40,097 nt of DNA from JBBQWR01 sp038210495 (GTDB taxonomy: Bacteria; Planctomycetota; Planctomycetia; Pirellulales; DATAWG01): positions 1-40,097 of the forward strand of contig JBBQWR010000048.1 of assembly GCA_038210495.1 (NCBI GenBank), read 5' to 3'. This document shows positions 25,560 through 35,375 of this stretch, in pieces. Position 1 is the stretch's first letter; every line of letters starts with the position of its first letter. The notes beneath the pieces were generated by a model. That model worked only from the letters and a program-made list of their open reading frames with translations, had not been told where the DNA came from and made no database searches. A program made the position numbers and the translations under genes.

Positions 25560-25880
25560 TTATCCTTCCACCGGTTGCCCTAATTCCCGCAGCAGTTCGA
25601 ATGTGAAAATACCGGTGTCGTGACCGTCGCTGAACTCGATCGAGTAGGCATAGTTTCCGACTGGCTTCATCCCCAGGACCGTCAGCGGCCGAGCTTCTTC
25701 CGGTTTCAGAATAGTAAACAGGCTGGGCGGCGCCGTTTGCGCCCGCTTCTCGCGGCACGTCGCGCAAGGGCAGCGGTCGCGAAGCTGTTGAAACGGGTAC
25801 TCTCGCCGCTGGCCGTCGCTCCAGACGATCGACAGCCGATTGCCGCCGATTAGCTTCAGATCCGTCGGATAAATGTCCAT
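25560..25880 (-). CDS. DUF971-domain protein
   Basis: Protein of 106 residues from the ATG at 25880 (MDIYPTDLKLIGGNRLSIVW). It matches the DUF971 family, which is the N-terminal domain of gamma-butyrobetaine hydroxylases and also occurs alone: WSDGQRREYPFQQLRDRCPC, the CPCATCRE motif with putative metal-binding Cys, VGNYAYSIEFSDGHDTGIFTFELLREL. Stand-alone members often sit with Mrp/ApbC or iron-sulfur genes, which is not the case here. A six-base-pair hairpin GGGAGC-GTAA-GCTCCC lies just upstream (25892-25907). Function of the stand-alone form is unsettled. Confidence 0.9.
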   Translation of the reverse strand: MDIYPTDLKLIGGNRLSIVWSDGQRREYPFQQLRDRCPCATCREKRAQTAPPSLFTILKPEEARPLTVLGMKPVGNYAYSIEFSDGHDTGIFTFELLRELGQPVEG

Positions 25881-25943
25881 CGTGGCGAGCGGGGAGCGTA
25901 AGCTCCCTGTCCAAGCGTGTCGCACCGCAAATTAAACTTTAAG

Positions 25944-27266
25944 CTAACCCGTCTTCGTAGCATCTCGGTCAGTTTTCGTGGCGTCTCGCCCCATTCGGCG
26001 ATCCACGAATCGCTTGCCCTTGCCCTCATACCGCGGCAAAGTTCCCAGCGGCGCCAGATCGACCGACACGCTCAAGCCCAGCCGCAACAACAATTCGGCG
26101 GCGACTCGCTGCGGCTGCGCCAATCGATCTTCGACCTCCACCGCGATTTGGTCGAGATGGGCCTCTTTGAAAATCGTGACTCGAAACTCCACGATCTCGG
26201 GAAAGCTGCGGATGATCTGCTCGATCGAGCTAGGAAAAATATTGACGCCGCGCACCACGAGCATATCGTCGGCCCGATCCAGCACGCCGCCGTCGAGCCG
26301 CACAAATCGATTGGCCGCGTCGCCCCGCCAACTTGGCCGAACGAGATCGCCCGTGCGATAGCGAAACACCGGGCTGCCGGCGCGACCGAGCGTCGTGAGC
26401 ACCAGTTCGGCCAACTCCCCTTCCAACGCGGCGGTGCCGGTCGAGACGGACAGAAATTCGGCGATGAATTCCGCCTCGTTGATCCATACGCCCGAGCCGT
26501 TTAAATCGCCATAGCCCCAGGGACCAACCTCGCTCGCGCCGCAGTGATCGAGCACTTTGGCCTGCCAAGCGGCTTCGATCTGAGCACGGACCGCGGGCAT
26601 CGATCCTCCGGCCTCGCCCGCCAAGATGATTCGCCGCACGCCAAGCGACGCGACGTCGATCTCGTGCTGGGCGCCGACCTCGGCCAAGTGCAGCGCGTAG
26701 CTGGGCGTGCAGCAAACGACCGTCGCTCGGCCGTGCCGGGCCATCTCCAATCGGCCCAGCGTGCTGACTCCGCCGGTGGGCATGAGCAAACAGCCCCGCG
26801 CGGCCAGCGCATCGTAAGCGCTCCAAAAGCCGATGAACGGACCAAACGAAAACGCCATCAGCACGCGATCGTCGGCCTGGACCTCGGCGGCGTCGAGCAC
26901 GTATTGCCAGCAGTTGATCCACCACTGCCAGTCGTCGGCCGTGTCGAGCACGACGATCGGCCGGCCATGCGTGCCTGAGGTTTGATGCAGCCGAGAATAG
27001 CGCTCCAGCGGCCAAGTTCGGTTGTTGGCGAAATCGTGTCCCTTGGCGACGCCGAGCAACTCTTCCTTGAACGTGAACGGCCAAGTGGCCAAGGCATCGA
27101 GCGAGCGAACGGGCCGCTCGACGCAGAATAGCTTCGCGGCATAAAACGCATTGGTCGGCAGCACCTCGTCCAATAGCGCATTCAGCCGATCCAGTTGATG
27201 CCGGATCAATCCAGCGGCATCCAGCGATTCGAGTCGGCGGCGCTCCTCGCGCGTAGTGAGCTTCAT
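25944..27266 (-). CDS. PaaK-like acyl-CoA ligase (phenylacetate--CoA ligase family)
   Basis: Protein of 440 residues from the ATG at 27266 (a GTG at 27272 is in frame). It has the adenylate-forming fold: phosphate-loop HQTSGTHGRPIVV, a GASEVGPWG motif, FRYRTGDLV, and the PaaK-type C-terminal domain beginning ADDMLVVRGVNIFPSSIEQI. It activates a carboxylic acid with ATP and CoA. Phenylacetate is the classic substrate, but without other paa genes nearby the true substrate is open. The C-terminus ends in a tandem heptapeptide, RDATKTD then RDATKTG. It is divergent from the MFS gene with 223 bases between. Confidence 0.85.
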   Translation of the reverse strand: MKLTTREERRRLESLDAAGLIRHQLDRLNALLDEVLPTNAFYAAKLFCVERPVRSLDALATWPFTFKEELLGVAKGHDFANNRTWPLERYSRLHQTSGTHGRPIVVLDTADDWQWWINCWQYVLDAAEVQADDRVLMAFSFGPFIGFWSAYDALAARGCLLMPTGGVSTLGRLEMARHGRATVVCCTPSYALHLAEVGAQHEIDVASLGVRRIILAGEAGGSMPAVRAQIEAAWQAKVLDHCGASEVGPWGYGDLNGSGVWINEAEFIAEFLSVSTGTAALEGELAELVLTTLGRAGSPVFRYRTGDLVRPSWRGDAANRFVRLDGGVLDRADDMLVVRGVNIFPSSIEQIIRSFPEIVEFRVTIFKEAHLDQIAVEVEDRLAQPQRVAAELLLRLGLSVSVDLAPLGTLPRYEGKGKRFVDRRMGRDATKTDRDATKTG

Positions 27267-27489
27267 CAGCACAATAATAATGATCCGCGACCGCGGTGGA
27301 AATGGGCGCCGAGGGCACGCTCCATCCTCGTAGTTCCCCCTGGCCGCGTTCGCTCGCGACTCGCTTTGCCGAATCCGCGCCGCCGAGTCGACCCCCCGTC
27401 GCCGCGCCCGGGGCTAAAAGTCGCCGCGGTCTTCGAGTAAACTGAGCAGTCCGCCGATCTTCCCGCCCCGTGAAACACGAGTTCATCAC

Positions 27490-28929
27490 ATGCCGTCGGA
27501 TTCGACCAACCCGTATACGTCCCCCGCTTCGGTCGGGTCGTCGAAACTGAGCGACTCATCCCGCACATCTCCAAAAACCGGCTCGCTGCTTGTCATCTTC
27601 CTAACCGTGTTCATCGACTTGCTCGGCTTCGGGATGGTGCTTCCCTTGCTGCCCATTTACGCCAAGACATTCTTTCTCGACTCGCACGCTCATCAAACCG
27701 CGTCGGCCGTCGCCCATACGGTGACGGACGCCGAATCGGGCGCCATCATCGGGCTGCTCATGGCCAGTTTTTCCGCGATGCAGTTCGTGTTTGCGCCGAT
27801 CTGGGGTCGGCTCTCCGATCGCATCGGCCGGCGACCCGTGCTGATGATCGGGCTTGCGGGCTCGGTGGCGTTCTACACGCTGTTTGGGCTGGCGACGATT
27901 TGGGAGAATTTGACGCTGTTATTCATCGCCCGGATCGGGGCTGGAATCGCCGGCGCGACGATCCCCACGGCGCAAGCGTATATCGCCGACACGACGACGC
28001 TCGAAACGCGTTCGAAAGGGATGGCGCTCATCGGCGCCGCGTTTGGCTTGGGTTTTGCGCTGGGGCCTCTCTTGGGAAGCGTGGCCGTATCGCTCGACGC
28101 GCCGGCCGATGGATCGGTAATATCGCAACCGGCGGACGCGGCGACCGTGACGGCCGAAGTCGTCGAAAAACCAAGCCCTGGCCCCGGCTATGTCGCGGCG
28201 GGCTTGTCGGCCGTCGCTTTGGCCCTGGCGTTTTTTCTGCTGCCCGAGTCTCTGAAGCCCGATAGCACGAGCGCCGCCCGACGACTGTTCGACATGCGAG
28301 CTTTTTCCGACGCGATCAAGATGCCATCGATCGGCCCGCTACTGCTGACGCTATTCATCTGCATCTTGGCGTTCGCGAATTTCGAGACGACATTTTCGAT
28401 GTTGATTAGCGGCAAGGCCCCCAAGAGTCCGTTTCACTTCGACAACCGTCACGTGCTCTACACGTTCGCCTATATCGGACTGGTTTTGAGTCTCGCCCAG
28501 GGATTTTTAGTTCGGCGGCTCGCGGGCAAGGTACACGAGTCGATGATGGCGGGCGCCGGGGCGGTGCTGGAAATCGTGGGCTTCATCGGCATGATTTGGG
28601 CCGTCCGCACGGGTCTGATCTGGGAGCTGCTCATCGCGTTGACGATAATCGTTTGCGGATTCGCGATGATGATGCCCTCGATCAATTCGCTGATCTCGCG
28701 GCGGAGCGACCCGAAAAAGCAAGGGGGTATTTTGGGGCTCAGTCAAAGCGTCAGCGCACTGGCCCGGATTTTGGGGCCGTTGATGGGTCTGCCGCTGCTG
28801 AACATTTGGGTCCTGCTGCCATACTGCGTCGCCGGCGGCATGATGCTCCTGGGGCTGGGAATGATCGCGATGTCCGCCCGCGGCCGCGACTTCGGCGCCC
28901 CGGCTTTGGAGCCGGCTCATTTTGAGTGA
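27490..28929 (+). CDS. MFS transporter of the DHA1/TetA type
   Basis: Protein of 479 residues with about 12 membrane segments after a Ser/Thr-rich cytosolic N-terminus of about 35 residues. The loop 2-3 motif GRLSDRIGRRPVLMIGLAGS is the major facilitator signature A, and MVLPLLPIYAK at the first segment and GAAFGLGFALGPLLG at the fifth fit TetA-like drug:proton antiporters. A longer-than-usual, acidic loop (about residues 200-232) follows segment 6. Likely exports a small molecule by proton antiport; the substrate is not predictable. Its stop lies eight bases before a palindromic element. Confidence 0.9.
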   Translation: MPSDSTNPYTSPASVGSSKLSDSSRTSPKTGSLLVIFLTVFIDLLGFGMVLPLLPIYAKTFFLDSHAHQTASAVAHTVTDAESGAIIGLLMASFSAMQFVFAPIWGRLSDRIGRRPVLMIGLAGSVAFYTLFGLATIWENLTLLFIARIGAGIAGATIPTAQAYIADTTTLETRSKGMALIGAAFGLGFALGPLLGSVAVSLDAPADGSVISQPADAATVTAEVVEKPSPGPGYVAAGLSAVALALAFFLLPESLKPDSTSAARRLFDMRAFSDAIKMPSIGPLLLTLFICILAFANFETTFSMLISGKAPKSPFHFDNRHVLYTFAYIGLVLSLAQGFLVRRLAGKVHESMMAGAGAVLEIVGFIGMIWAVRTGLIWELLIALTIIVCGFAMMMPSINSLISRRSDPKKQGGILGLSQSVSALARILGPLMGLPLLNIWVLLPYCVAGGMMLLGLGMIAMSARGRDFGAPALEPAHFE

Positions 28930-28936
28930 GAGCGAT

Positions 28937-29037
28937 CTAGAGCCGCGCATGAAGTAAGCGCGTTCGACGTCGCGCACTAAGTAAATCGCGGTGATTTCAA
29001 ATCGTCGACCCGACGCTTACTTCGTGCGCGGCTCTAG
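28937..29037. repeat. Palindromic element A, copy 2, spanning the uvrA stop codon
   Basis: 24-base inverted repeats (28937-28960 and 29014-29037), beginning CTAGAGCCGCGCATGAAG and differing at a single base, enclose a 53-base centre. The element lies between the stop of the MFS gene (28929) and the end of uvrA. The uvrA stop TAA and its last five codons (EPRTK) are read from the right arm. The same arms occur at 22128-22224. Confidence 0.88.
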
Positions 29038-31917
29038 TAGCGGCCGGAGGAAGCGGCCCGTGTTGTTGTCGTCCAACTCGGCGATCTGCTCGGGTGTGCC
29101 CGTCGCGACAATGTGGCCGCCCGCGCCGCCCCCCTCGGGACCCAGGTCAATGAGCCAATCGGCCGTTTTGATCACGTCCAAATTGTGCTCGATCACGATG
29201 ACCGTATTGCCGCGATCCACGAGCCGGCCGAGCACCGCAAGCAATTGCTTGATGTCGTCGAAGTGCAGTCCGGTCGTCGGTTCGTCGAGCAGATAGAGTG
29301 TCTTGCCCGTTTCGACGCGGCCCAGTTCCGTCGCCAACTTGATTCGCTGGGCCTCGCCGCCGGAGAGCGTCGTCGATGGCTGGCCTAGCTTGAGGTAGCC
29401 GAGCCCGACTTCCGACAGACTCGCCAGCAGCCGATGAGCGACCGGGAAGTTTCTGAAGAACCCAGTCGCCTCTTCGATCCGCATCTCGAGCACGTCGGCG
29501 ATCGATTGGCCCCGATATCGCACCTCGAGCGTTTGCCGGTTGAACCGCTTGCCTTCGCAGGCCGGGCAGGGCACAAACAGATCGGGCAAGAAATTCATCT
29601 CGATCTTCTTCAAGCCCTGCCCCTGACATTCTTCGCAGCGCCCCCCCTTGGTATTAAAACTGAACCGTCCCATGCGATAGCCCCGCTGGCGAGACTCTCG
29701 CGTTTCGACGAACACACGGCGGATTTCGTCGAACACGCCACTGTACGTGGCCGGGTTGCTGCGCGGCGTGCGGCCGATCGGCGACTGATCGATCTCGACC
29801 AGCTTGTCGATCTGATTCACGCCGCGAAGACCATCGTGCGGGCCCGGCTTGGGGCCATATCCGGAGAGGCGCCGCTGAACGGCGCGGGCGAACGTTTCGT
29901 TGAGGAGCGAGCTCTTGCCGGAGCCGCTCACTCCGGTGACGCAGGTTAGCACCCCGAGCGGAAACAGGGCGCCGATGCCTTTGAGATTGTTCGTCGTCGC
30001 ATTTTCGATCGCGATCGCCCGCGTCTTCACCATGCGGCGACGCTCGACGGGGACGGGAATCTCCAACGAGCCAGACAGGTATCTTCCCGTGAGCGACGCG
30101 GGGTTCTCGCAGATTTCTTGCGGTGTGCCTTCGGCGACGATTCGCCCGCCGTGCAGACCCGCGCCGGGTCCCATGTCGATGATTCGATCCGCCTGGAGCA
30201 TCATTTCCCGATCGTGCTCGACAACCAGCACGGTATTGCCCTGCTGCTGCAGCTCGCGGATGGCTTCGATCAACCGCCGGTTGTCGCGCGGATGCAGGCC
30301 GATCGACGGCTCGTCGAGCACATAGCACACGCCGACCAAACCGGACCCTAGGCCGGTCGTCAGTCGCACCCGCTGGAATTCACCGCCGCTGAGCGTGTCG
30401 GCCGAGCGATCGAGCGTGAGATAATTCAAGCCTACTTTCGAGAGGAACGTCAGCCGGTTCTGAATCTCCAGGGCGATGGGACCATAGATTGGCAGGTCGT
30501 CGGGATGAACGTCGGCCGCCGCAAAAAACTCGGCGGCTCGCTGAACGTCGAGCGCCACGATCTCGTGAATCGCCTTGCCGGCGAACTGCACATGACGGGC
30601 CTCCGGGCGCAATCGGGCTCCGCCGCAATCCGGGCAGGTCACTTCGCCGCGAAAGGTTTCCAGTCGCTCGCGCGAGGCCGCCTTGGTGGCCGTGGCGAGT
30701 TCTTGTTCCAAGAGAATGAGCAACCCGTGAAACTCTCGGCCGTCGCCGCGCAGAAACTGCTGCATGACCGCCGGTCGCCAATCCTTGAGCGGCGTGTCCC
30801 AGCGTATATCGTGGCTCGCCAAAAATTCGATCAGTTGATGGCGGTGCTCCTTATCGGCCCCGCCCGTGTCGGCCTTCCAAGGCGCGATCGCCTTGTCCGC
30901 CAACGACAGCGCCAGATCGGGCAGCACCAGCTCCGGATCAAATTCCACTCGGCAGCCCAGCCCTTCACACGTCGGACAGGCGCCGTAAGGACTGTTGAAG
31001 CTGAATGTCCGGGGCTCCAGTTCCTCGTAGCTGATCTTGCAGTTGGGACACGCATAGAGCGTGCTATACAGCACGTCGTGCCAGACGCCTTCGGAGCTGT
31101 CTTCCGACTCGCGCTCGAAATGGCTCACGATCAGCGTTCCTTCGCCGTGCCCAACCGCCGTTTGAATCGATTCGGCCAACCGATCGCTAATTCCTTCGCG
31201 AATCACAATACGATCGATCACCGCCTCGATGTTGTGCAGCTTGCGGGCGTTGAGTTCCGGCGGGTTGTCGACGTCGACGATCTCGCCGTCGAGGCGAGCG
31301 CGGATATAACCCGCCTTGCGAATTTCACCAAAGACTTCGCGATGCTGGCCCTTTCGTCCGCGGACCATGGGCGCCAGCAGCATGACCTTCGTGCCGGACG
31401 ACATCTGCAACAGTTCTTCCAGAATCTCTTCAGGCGACTGCTGGCGAATCGCGGTCCCGCATTGGTAGCAGTGCGGAATGCCGAGCCGGGCCATGAGCAG
31501 CCGCAGGTGATCGTAGATCTCCGTGACCGTGGCGACCGTGCTGCGGGGATTTTGACTGCCAGCCCGCTGGTCGATCGAGAGCGTCGGCTGCAAGCCCTCG
31601 ATCAGATCGACGTCGGGCCGCTCCATTTGATGGAGAAATTGCCGAGCGTAAGCCGACAGGCTTTCGATATACTGCCGCTGCCCCTCGGCGAATAGGGTGT
31701 CGAAGGCCAACGAGCTTTTGCCCGAGCCGCTGGGGCCGGTCAGCACGATCAAGCGATCGCGCGGGATATCGAGATCGACGTTTTGCAGATTATGCACCCG
31801 TGCGCCACGGACGCGAATCGAGTCGGAGATCGCTTCGCGGTCAGGGCTCGCGAGCGGAGACCCGGCGCTATGGGGCACCGTGGGGGCGTCAGGCGATTGA
31901 ATGGGCGCGGAACTCAT
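29017..31917 (-). CDS. uvrA: Excinuclease ABC subunit A
   Basis: DNA-damage recognition ATPase of nucleotide excision repair, 966 residues (family about 940). It has two ABC modules: Walker A GPSGSGKSSLAF near residue 60 and GVSGSGKSSLLN near 650, and two LSGGE signatures (DTLSGGEFQRV, TTLSGGEAQRI). It has zinc-binding Cys pairs (CPNC and CPTC in the first module, CEEC and CPAC in the second). An extra N-terminal arm of about 35 residues precedes the usual start region (IRVRGARVHNLQNVDLDIP). The stop codon and last residues are supplied by a palindromic repeat. uvrB and uvrC are not in the window. Confidence 0.98.
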   Translation of the reverse strand: MSSAPIQSPDAPTVPHSAGSPLASPDREAISDSIRVRGARVHNLQNVDLDIPRDRLIVLTGPSGSGKSSLAFDTLFAEGQRQYIESLSAYARQFLHQMERPDVDLIEGLQPTLSIDQRAGSQNPRSTVATVTEIYDHLRLLMARLGIPHCYQCGTAIRQQSPEEILEELLQMSSGTKVMLLAPMVRGRKGQHREVFGEIRKAGYIRARLDGEIVDVDNPPELNARKLHNIEAVIDRIVIREGISDRLAESIQTAVGHGEGTLIVSHFERESEDSSEGVWHDVLYSTLYACPNCKISYEELEPRTFSFNSPYGACPTCEGLGCRVEFDPELVLPDLALSLADKAIAPWKADTGGADKEHRHQLIEFLASHDIRWDTPLKDWRPAVMQQFLRGDGREFHGLLILLEQELATATKAASRERLETFRGEVTCPDCGGARLRPEARHVQFAGKAIHEIVALDVQRAAEFFAAADVHPDDLPIYGPIALEIQNRLTFLSKVGLNYLTLDRSADTLSGGEFQRVRLTTGLGSGLVGVCYVLDEPSIGLHPRDNRRLIEAIRELQQQGNTVLVVEHDREMMLQADRIIDMGPGAGLHGGRIVAEGTPQEICENPASLTGRYLSGSLEIPVPVERRRMVKTRAIAIENATTNNLKGIGALFPLGVLTCVTGVSGSGKSSLLNETFARAVQRRLSGYGPKPGPHDGLRGVNQIDKLVEIDQSPIGRTPRSNPATYSGVFDEIRRVFVETRESRQRGYRMGRFSFNTKGGRCEECQGQGLKKIEMNFLPDLFVPCPACEGKRFNRQTLEVRYRGQSIADVLEMRIEEATGFFRNFPVAHRLLASLSEVGLGYLKLGQPSTTLSGGEAQRIKLATELGRVETGKTLYLLDEPTTGLHFDDIKQLLAVLGRLVDRGNTVIVIEHNLDVIKTADWLIDLGPEGGGAGGHIVATGTPEQIAELDDNNTGRFLRPLLEPRTK

Positions 31918-31956
31918 GATGATCTAGTGCATCGTAGCGACGGCGGCAAACAAATC

Positions 31957-32022
31957 GTAGGGTGGGCACTGCCCCCATGCACCCTGGTTAGGTTCTCGTT
32001 TGGTAGATAGTGCCCATCCTAC
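31957..32022. repeat. REP-like inverted repeat B in the uvrA/CPBP promoter region
   Basis: GTAGGGTGGGCACT (31957-31970) and AGTGCCCATCCTAC (32009-32022) are inverted copies with one mismatch. GTAGGGTGGGC-type sequences are a common dispersed intergenic element in many bacteria. A half copy, GTAGGGTGGACTGCCCC, begins at 33654. Confidence 0.65.
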
Positions 32023-32032
32023 AGATCAGAAC

Positions 32033-32677
32033 ATGACCAAATTGGACGCAGCAGCGCCGGACTCAAGCCCATCGTCGCGCGGGCGATTTGTGCGTCAAGC
32101 GCTCGTCGTGGAGGCGGCGCTCGGCTTGATCGCCATCGCCATCGGCTGGCTGTTTGGCGCGCCGATAATCCGGCAATTCGATGGGTCGCTTCGCGCCGTT
32201 CTGATCGGATTCGCCGCGAGCGTGCCAATGATCGCGGTCTTGTTCGCGACCAGACTTGTCCACCGGGGACCGATCGGGCGTCTCAACCGCGCGGTGGATC
32301 GAATGGTGACGCCGCTATTCGTCGATTGCGGCCTCGGCGATTTCGCGATGATTTCGCTCGTGGCCGGATTTGGCGAGGAGATGCTGTTTCGCGGATTGAT
32401 TCAGAGTTTGCTCTCGCGCTGGCTCGGAGCGATCGCCGGTTTGGCAATCGCGAGCGTGGTGTTTGGGCTGGCGCATTCGATTACCGCGAGCTACGCCGCG
32501 CTTGCAACGGCGATCGGAGCGTACTTGGGCGGGATTTTTTTGTGGCGAGATGAATTGCTTGCGCCGTCGATCGCGCACGCGGTTTATGATTTCGTGGCGC
32601 TGGTTTATTTGACGCGAGCGGTGAGACCGAAGGGCGATGTTCGCTGCTCAGAAGAGCTGACGTCGGGGACAGACGGC

Positions 32678-32698
<21 letters not shown>
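32033..32698 (+). CDS. CPBP-family intramembrane metalloprotease (CAAX/Abi type)
   Basis: Protein of 221 residues with about six membrane segments. The family's catalytic motifs are visible: EEMLFRG (E115, E116, R120), a His in FGLAHS (H148) and a second His in SIAHAVYD (H182). Relatives cleave prenylated CAAX proteins in eukaryotes or act in peptide maturation and immunity in bacteria; the substrate here is unknown. The ATG at 32033 is chosen over an upstream in-frame GTG-type start in the repeat region. The 3' end overlaps the end of the converging DUF1080 gene by 21 bases. Confidence 0.88.
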
Positions 32699-33415
<717 letters not shown>

Positions 33416-33829
33416 GAGGCAATCTCCGCGGGTGAGAGTCAAATGTTGGGTAACGGCAAGGGCGGAAGCCCGTTGGCAATCGCGTCGCACAACACCGCGC
33501 GACCGACGGCGAACCTCCACTTGTAACATGCAATCGGGCCGCATTCAACTTTGCGGGAATAATTCGCCGGTTGGAACGAGAACAGATAGCGTGCGCATCT
33601 TGCGGCGCGTTCGCGATCGTCGAGACGGCTATCCGTGGAATGTTTTACTGGTCGTAGGGTGGACTGCCCCTCCTCCACCGCAGCCCGTCACGTCAACGCC
33701 CGAATCGCCCCGTATTTTGTGGCTCAACTCTTGACAACGTTTGCACAGCGGAACACGATGCATTGACGTTCCCACTTCTCTTCGCTTCACGCGATTCTCC
33801 CAGCAGCAAATTCTTGAGGAAGTTTCGAC
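33416..33829. other. Divergent intergenic region upstream of exbB
   Basis: No gene was seen in these 414 bases. They hold a half copy of repeat B (from 33654) and a promoter-like TTGACA at 33731-33736, with CACGAT (33754-33759, weak) 17 bases further, pointing toward exbB. Confidence 0.5.
33731..33759 (+). promoter_or_regulatory. Possible promoter of the exbB-exbD operon
   Basis: A perfect TTGACA is followed after 17 bases by CACGAT, which matches only 3 of 6 -10 positions. The predicted leader to the exbB ATG is about 65 bases. Confidence 0.35.
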
Positions 33830-34723
33830 ATGTTGAAATTAGACCGGGATCACGCCCCCAAACGAATCTGGATTTGGCTGCTGCTGTCGCTCTGGACCAT
33901 GGTTGCCCTGGGCGTCGCGGCCCCGCGCAAGACCTTTGCGCAGGAAGACCCCGCCAAGGCCACCAGCGGCGAGAAGTCCGACGCGGCCCCCGCCGAAAAG
34001 AAGGCCCCCGTCAAAGAGCCACAGTCGTTCTTCTCGTGGTTCATCGAGTCGTCGGGCTGGATCGGGGTCATCATCTTGGGCCTCTCGATTTACTTCATCG
34101 CCACCGTGAGCCGGCTGTTCATCGAAATGCGGCCGATGGTTGCCATGCCTCCCGAGGTGATCGCTAAATGCGAAGCCTTGCTCGAGCAGCGAGATTTCAA
34201 AAACATTTTCGCCGTCGTCAAAGAAGACAACTCGTTCTTCAGCACGGCTCTTTCGACCGGCATCGCCGAATTGCCCAACGGTTTGGGCGAAGCTCGCGAA
34301 GCGATGGAAAAAGTCGGCGAATCGGTCACCGCCGAAATGGAAAAGAAGATCAGCATGCTCGCCGTGCTCGGAACGCTCGGACCGATGATCGGGCTGCTGG
34401 GAACGCTGACGGGAATGATCAAAAGCTTCGGCGCCATCGCCCGGGGTGGCGAAAGCCTTGACGCCACGCTCGTGGCGAAGGGTATTTCCGAAGCTTTGCT
34501 GCTCACGTTCGAGGGGGTCGGTCTGTCGGTGCCGGCCATTTATTTCTATGCCGTGTTCCGCAACCGAGTGTCGACCATGAGTGTGAACACGATGGTTCGG
34601 GCCGACCAGTTCCTCCGCCATTTTGCTCACGCCGCTCGCGCCAAGGGTGGCCCAGGCGCCGCCGCGGCCGCGGCCGCCGGCGGGCCGGCCAAGCCCATGC
34701 CAGCCGCCGCTCCCAGGGCCTAA
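33830..34723 (+). CDS. exbB: MotA/TolQ/ExbB proton channel family protein
   Basis: Protein of 297 residues that with ExbD would form an inner-membrane, proton-motive-force-driven motor energising envelope processes. An N-terminal signal-like segment (IWIWLLLSLWTMVALGVAA) is followed by a charged Ala/Lys/Pro linker (about 38-64). Then comes the ExbB core: one membrane segment (WIGVIILGLSIYFIATV), a cytoplasmic domain, and the conserved pair with LGTLGPMIGLLGTLTGMIKSF and ISEALLLTFEGVGLSVPAIYFY. The C-terminus is an Ala/Pro/Gly tail. GAGGA lies nine bases before the ATG. It is the first of five co-directional genes. Confidence 0.9.
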   Translation: MLKLDRDHAPKRIWIWLLLSLWTMVALGVAAPRKTFAQEDPAKATSGEKSDAAPAEKKAPVKEPQSFFSWFIESSGWIGVIILGLSIYFIATVSRLFIEMRPMVAMPPEVIAKCEALLEQRDFKNIFAVVKEDNSFFSTALSTGIAELPNGLGEAREAMEKVGESVTAEMEKKISMLAVLGTLGPMIGLLGTLTGMIKSFGAIARGGESLDATLVAKGISEALLLTFEGVGLSVPAIYFYAVFRNRVSTMSVNTMVRADQFLRHFAHAARAKGGPGAAAAAAAGGPAKPMPAAAPRA

Positions 34724-34737
34724 AAATCAATCAATTT

Positions 34738-34771
34738 CGTCCTCCGCCGCGATCGCTCCGCAACGCGCTTT
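34738..34771 (+). promoter_or_regulatory. exbD spacer element, copy 1
   Basis: A 34-base sequence in the exbB-exbD1 gap that contains GCCGCGATCGCTC (34746-34758) and ends in GCGCTTT. It recurs in front of the other two exbD genes. Role unknown; it could act at the RNA level (folding, processing or translation). Confidence 0.5.
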
Positions 34772-34809
34772 TCGTCGCAGCACCCCACGTCTTTTCTGGT
34801 TAAGTTCGC

Positions 34810-35280
34810 ATGTCCGGCTTGTCCAATAAATCCAGCGCCGAGCCAAATCTCACGCCGATCTTGGACATGGTGTTCCAGTTGATCACGTTCTTCATGCTCG
34901 TGACCAATTTCAAGAACAACCTCATCGACAAGAACATGGAACTGCCCGTGGTCGGCACGGCCCGATCGGTCGATCCGGGCGGCGAGCTCTTGCAATTGCT
35001 GGTGAATCTCAATGGCAAGCACGAATTCACGGTCGGCAGCCGCGTCATTCCGAAGGACGAAATCGTCCCTTGGATCAAAACCACGGCCCATCAGAGCCGA
35101 ATGACCGAGCGGCGAATCGGCCGGATCAAGGAAGATACGGACGATCTGACGACCGAGGTTATCGTGAGGGCCGACAAAGGCACGTCGTTTCGAGATTTGA
35201 ATGTCGTCATCAACGCCTTGCAAGGCGAAGGCTTTCGAAGATTCGCATTCCGGGCGATGGAAAAGGCGAGAGACAAGTAG
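34810..35280 (+). CDS. exbD: ExbD/TolR family protein, copy 1
   Basis: Protein of 156 residues, partner of ExbB in a proton-driven motor. One membrane segment near the N-terminus (LTPILDMVFQLITFFMLVTNF) contains the conserved proton-carrying Asp (D19), and the rest is a periplasmic domain. It is closely related to the next gene; their N-terminal 53 residues from SNKSSAEP to VDPG are identical in protein. It differs from copy 2 mainly in the middle (PGGELLQLLVNLNGKHEFTV against PGEMLQLLVNINAKHEYTV). The start ATG follows an 86-base spacer after exbB; no strong ribosome-binding site is seen. Confidence 0.93.
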   Translation: MSGLSNKSSAEPNLTPILDMVFQLITFFMLVTNFKNNLIDKNMELPVVGTARSVDPGGELLQLLVNLNGKHEFTVGSRVIPKDEIVPWIKTTAHQSRMTERRIGRIKEDTDDLTTEVIVRADKGTSFRDLNVVINALQGEGFRRFAFRAMEKARDK

Positions 35281-35298
35281 CGACTGTGGCCGCCGTTG

Positions 35299-35331
35299 CG
35301 TCCTAGCCGCGATCGCTCGGCGAAGCGCTTT
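35299..35331 (+). promoter_or_regulatory. exbD spacer element, copy 2
   Basis: Contains GCCGCGATCGCTC (35306-35318) and GCGCTTT, as in the gap before exbD copy 1, with one indel. The rest of this spacer, up to the exbD2 ATG, is nearly identical to that before exbD3. Confidence 0.5.
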
Positions 35332-35375
35332 GGAACCCTAGGGCATAGATCGACCGAGCAGAATAAAGTACCGCC

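Noticed and set aside
30505..31695. 396-codon plus-strand frame opposite uvrA
   Set aside because: Antisense shadow of a certain gene.
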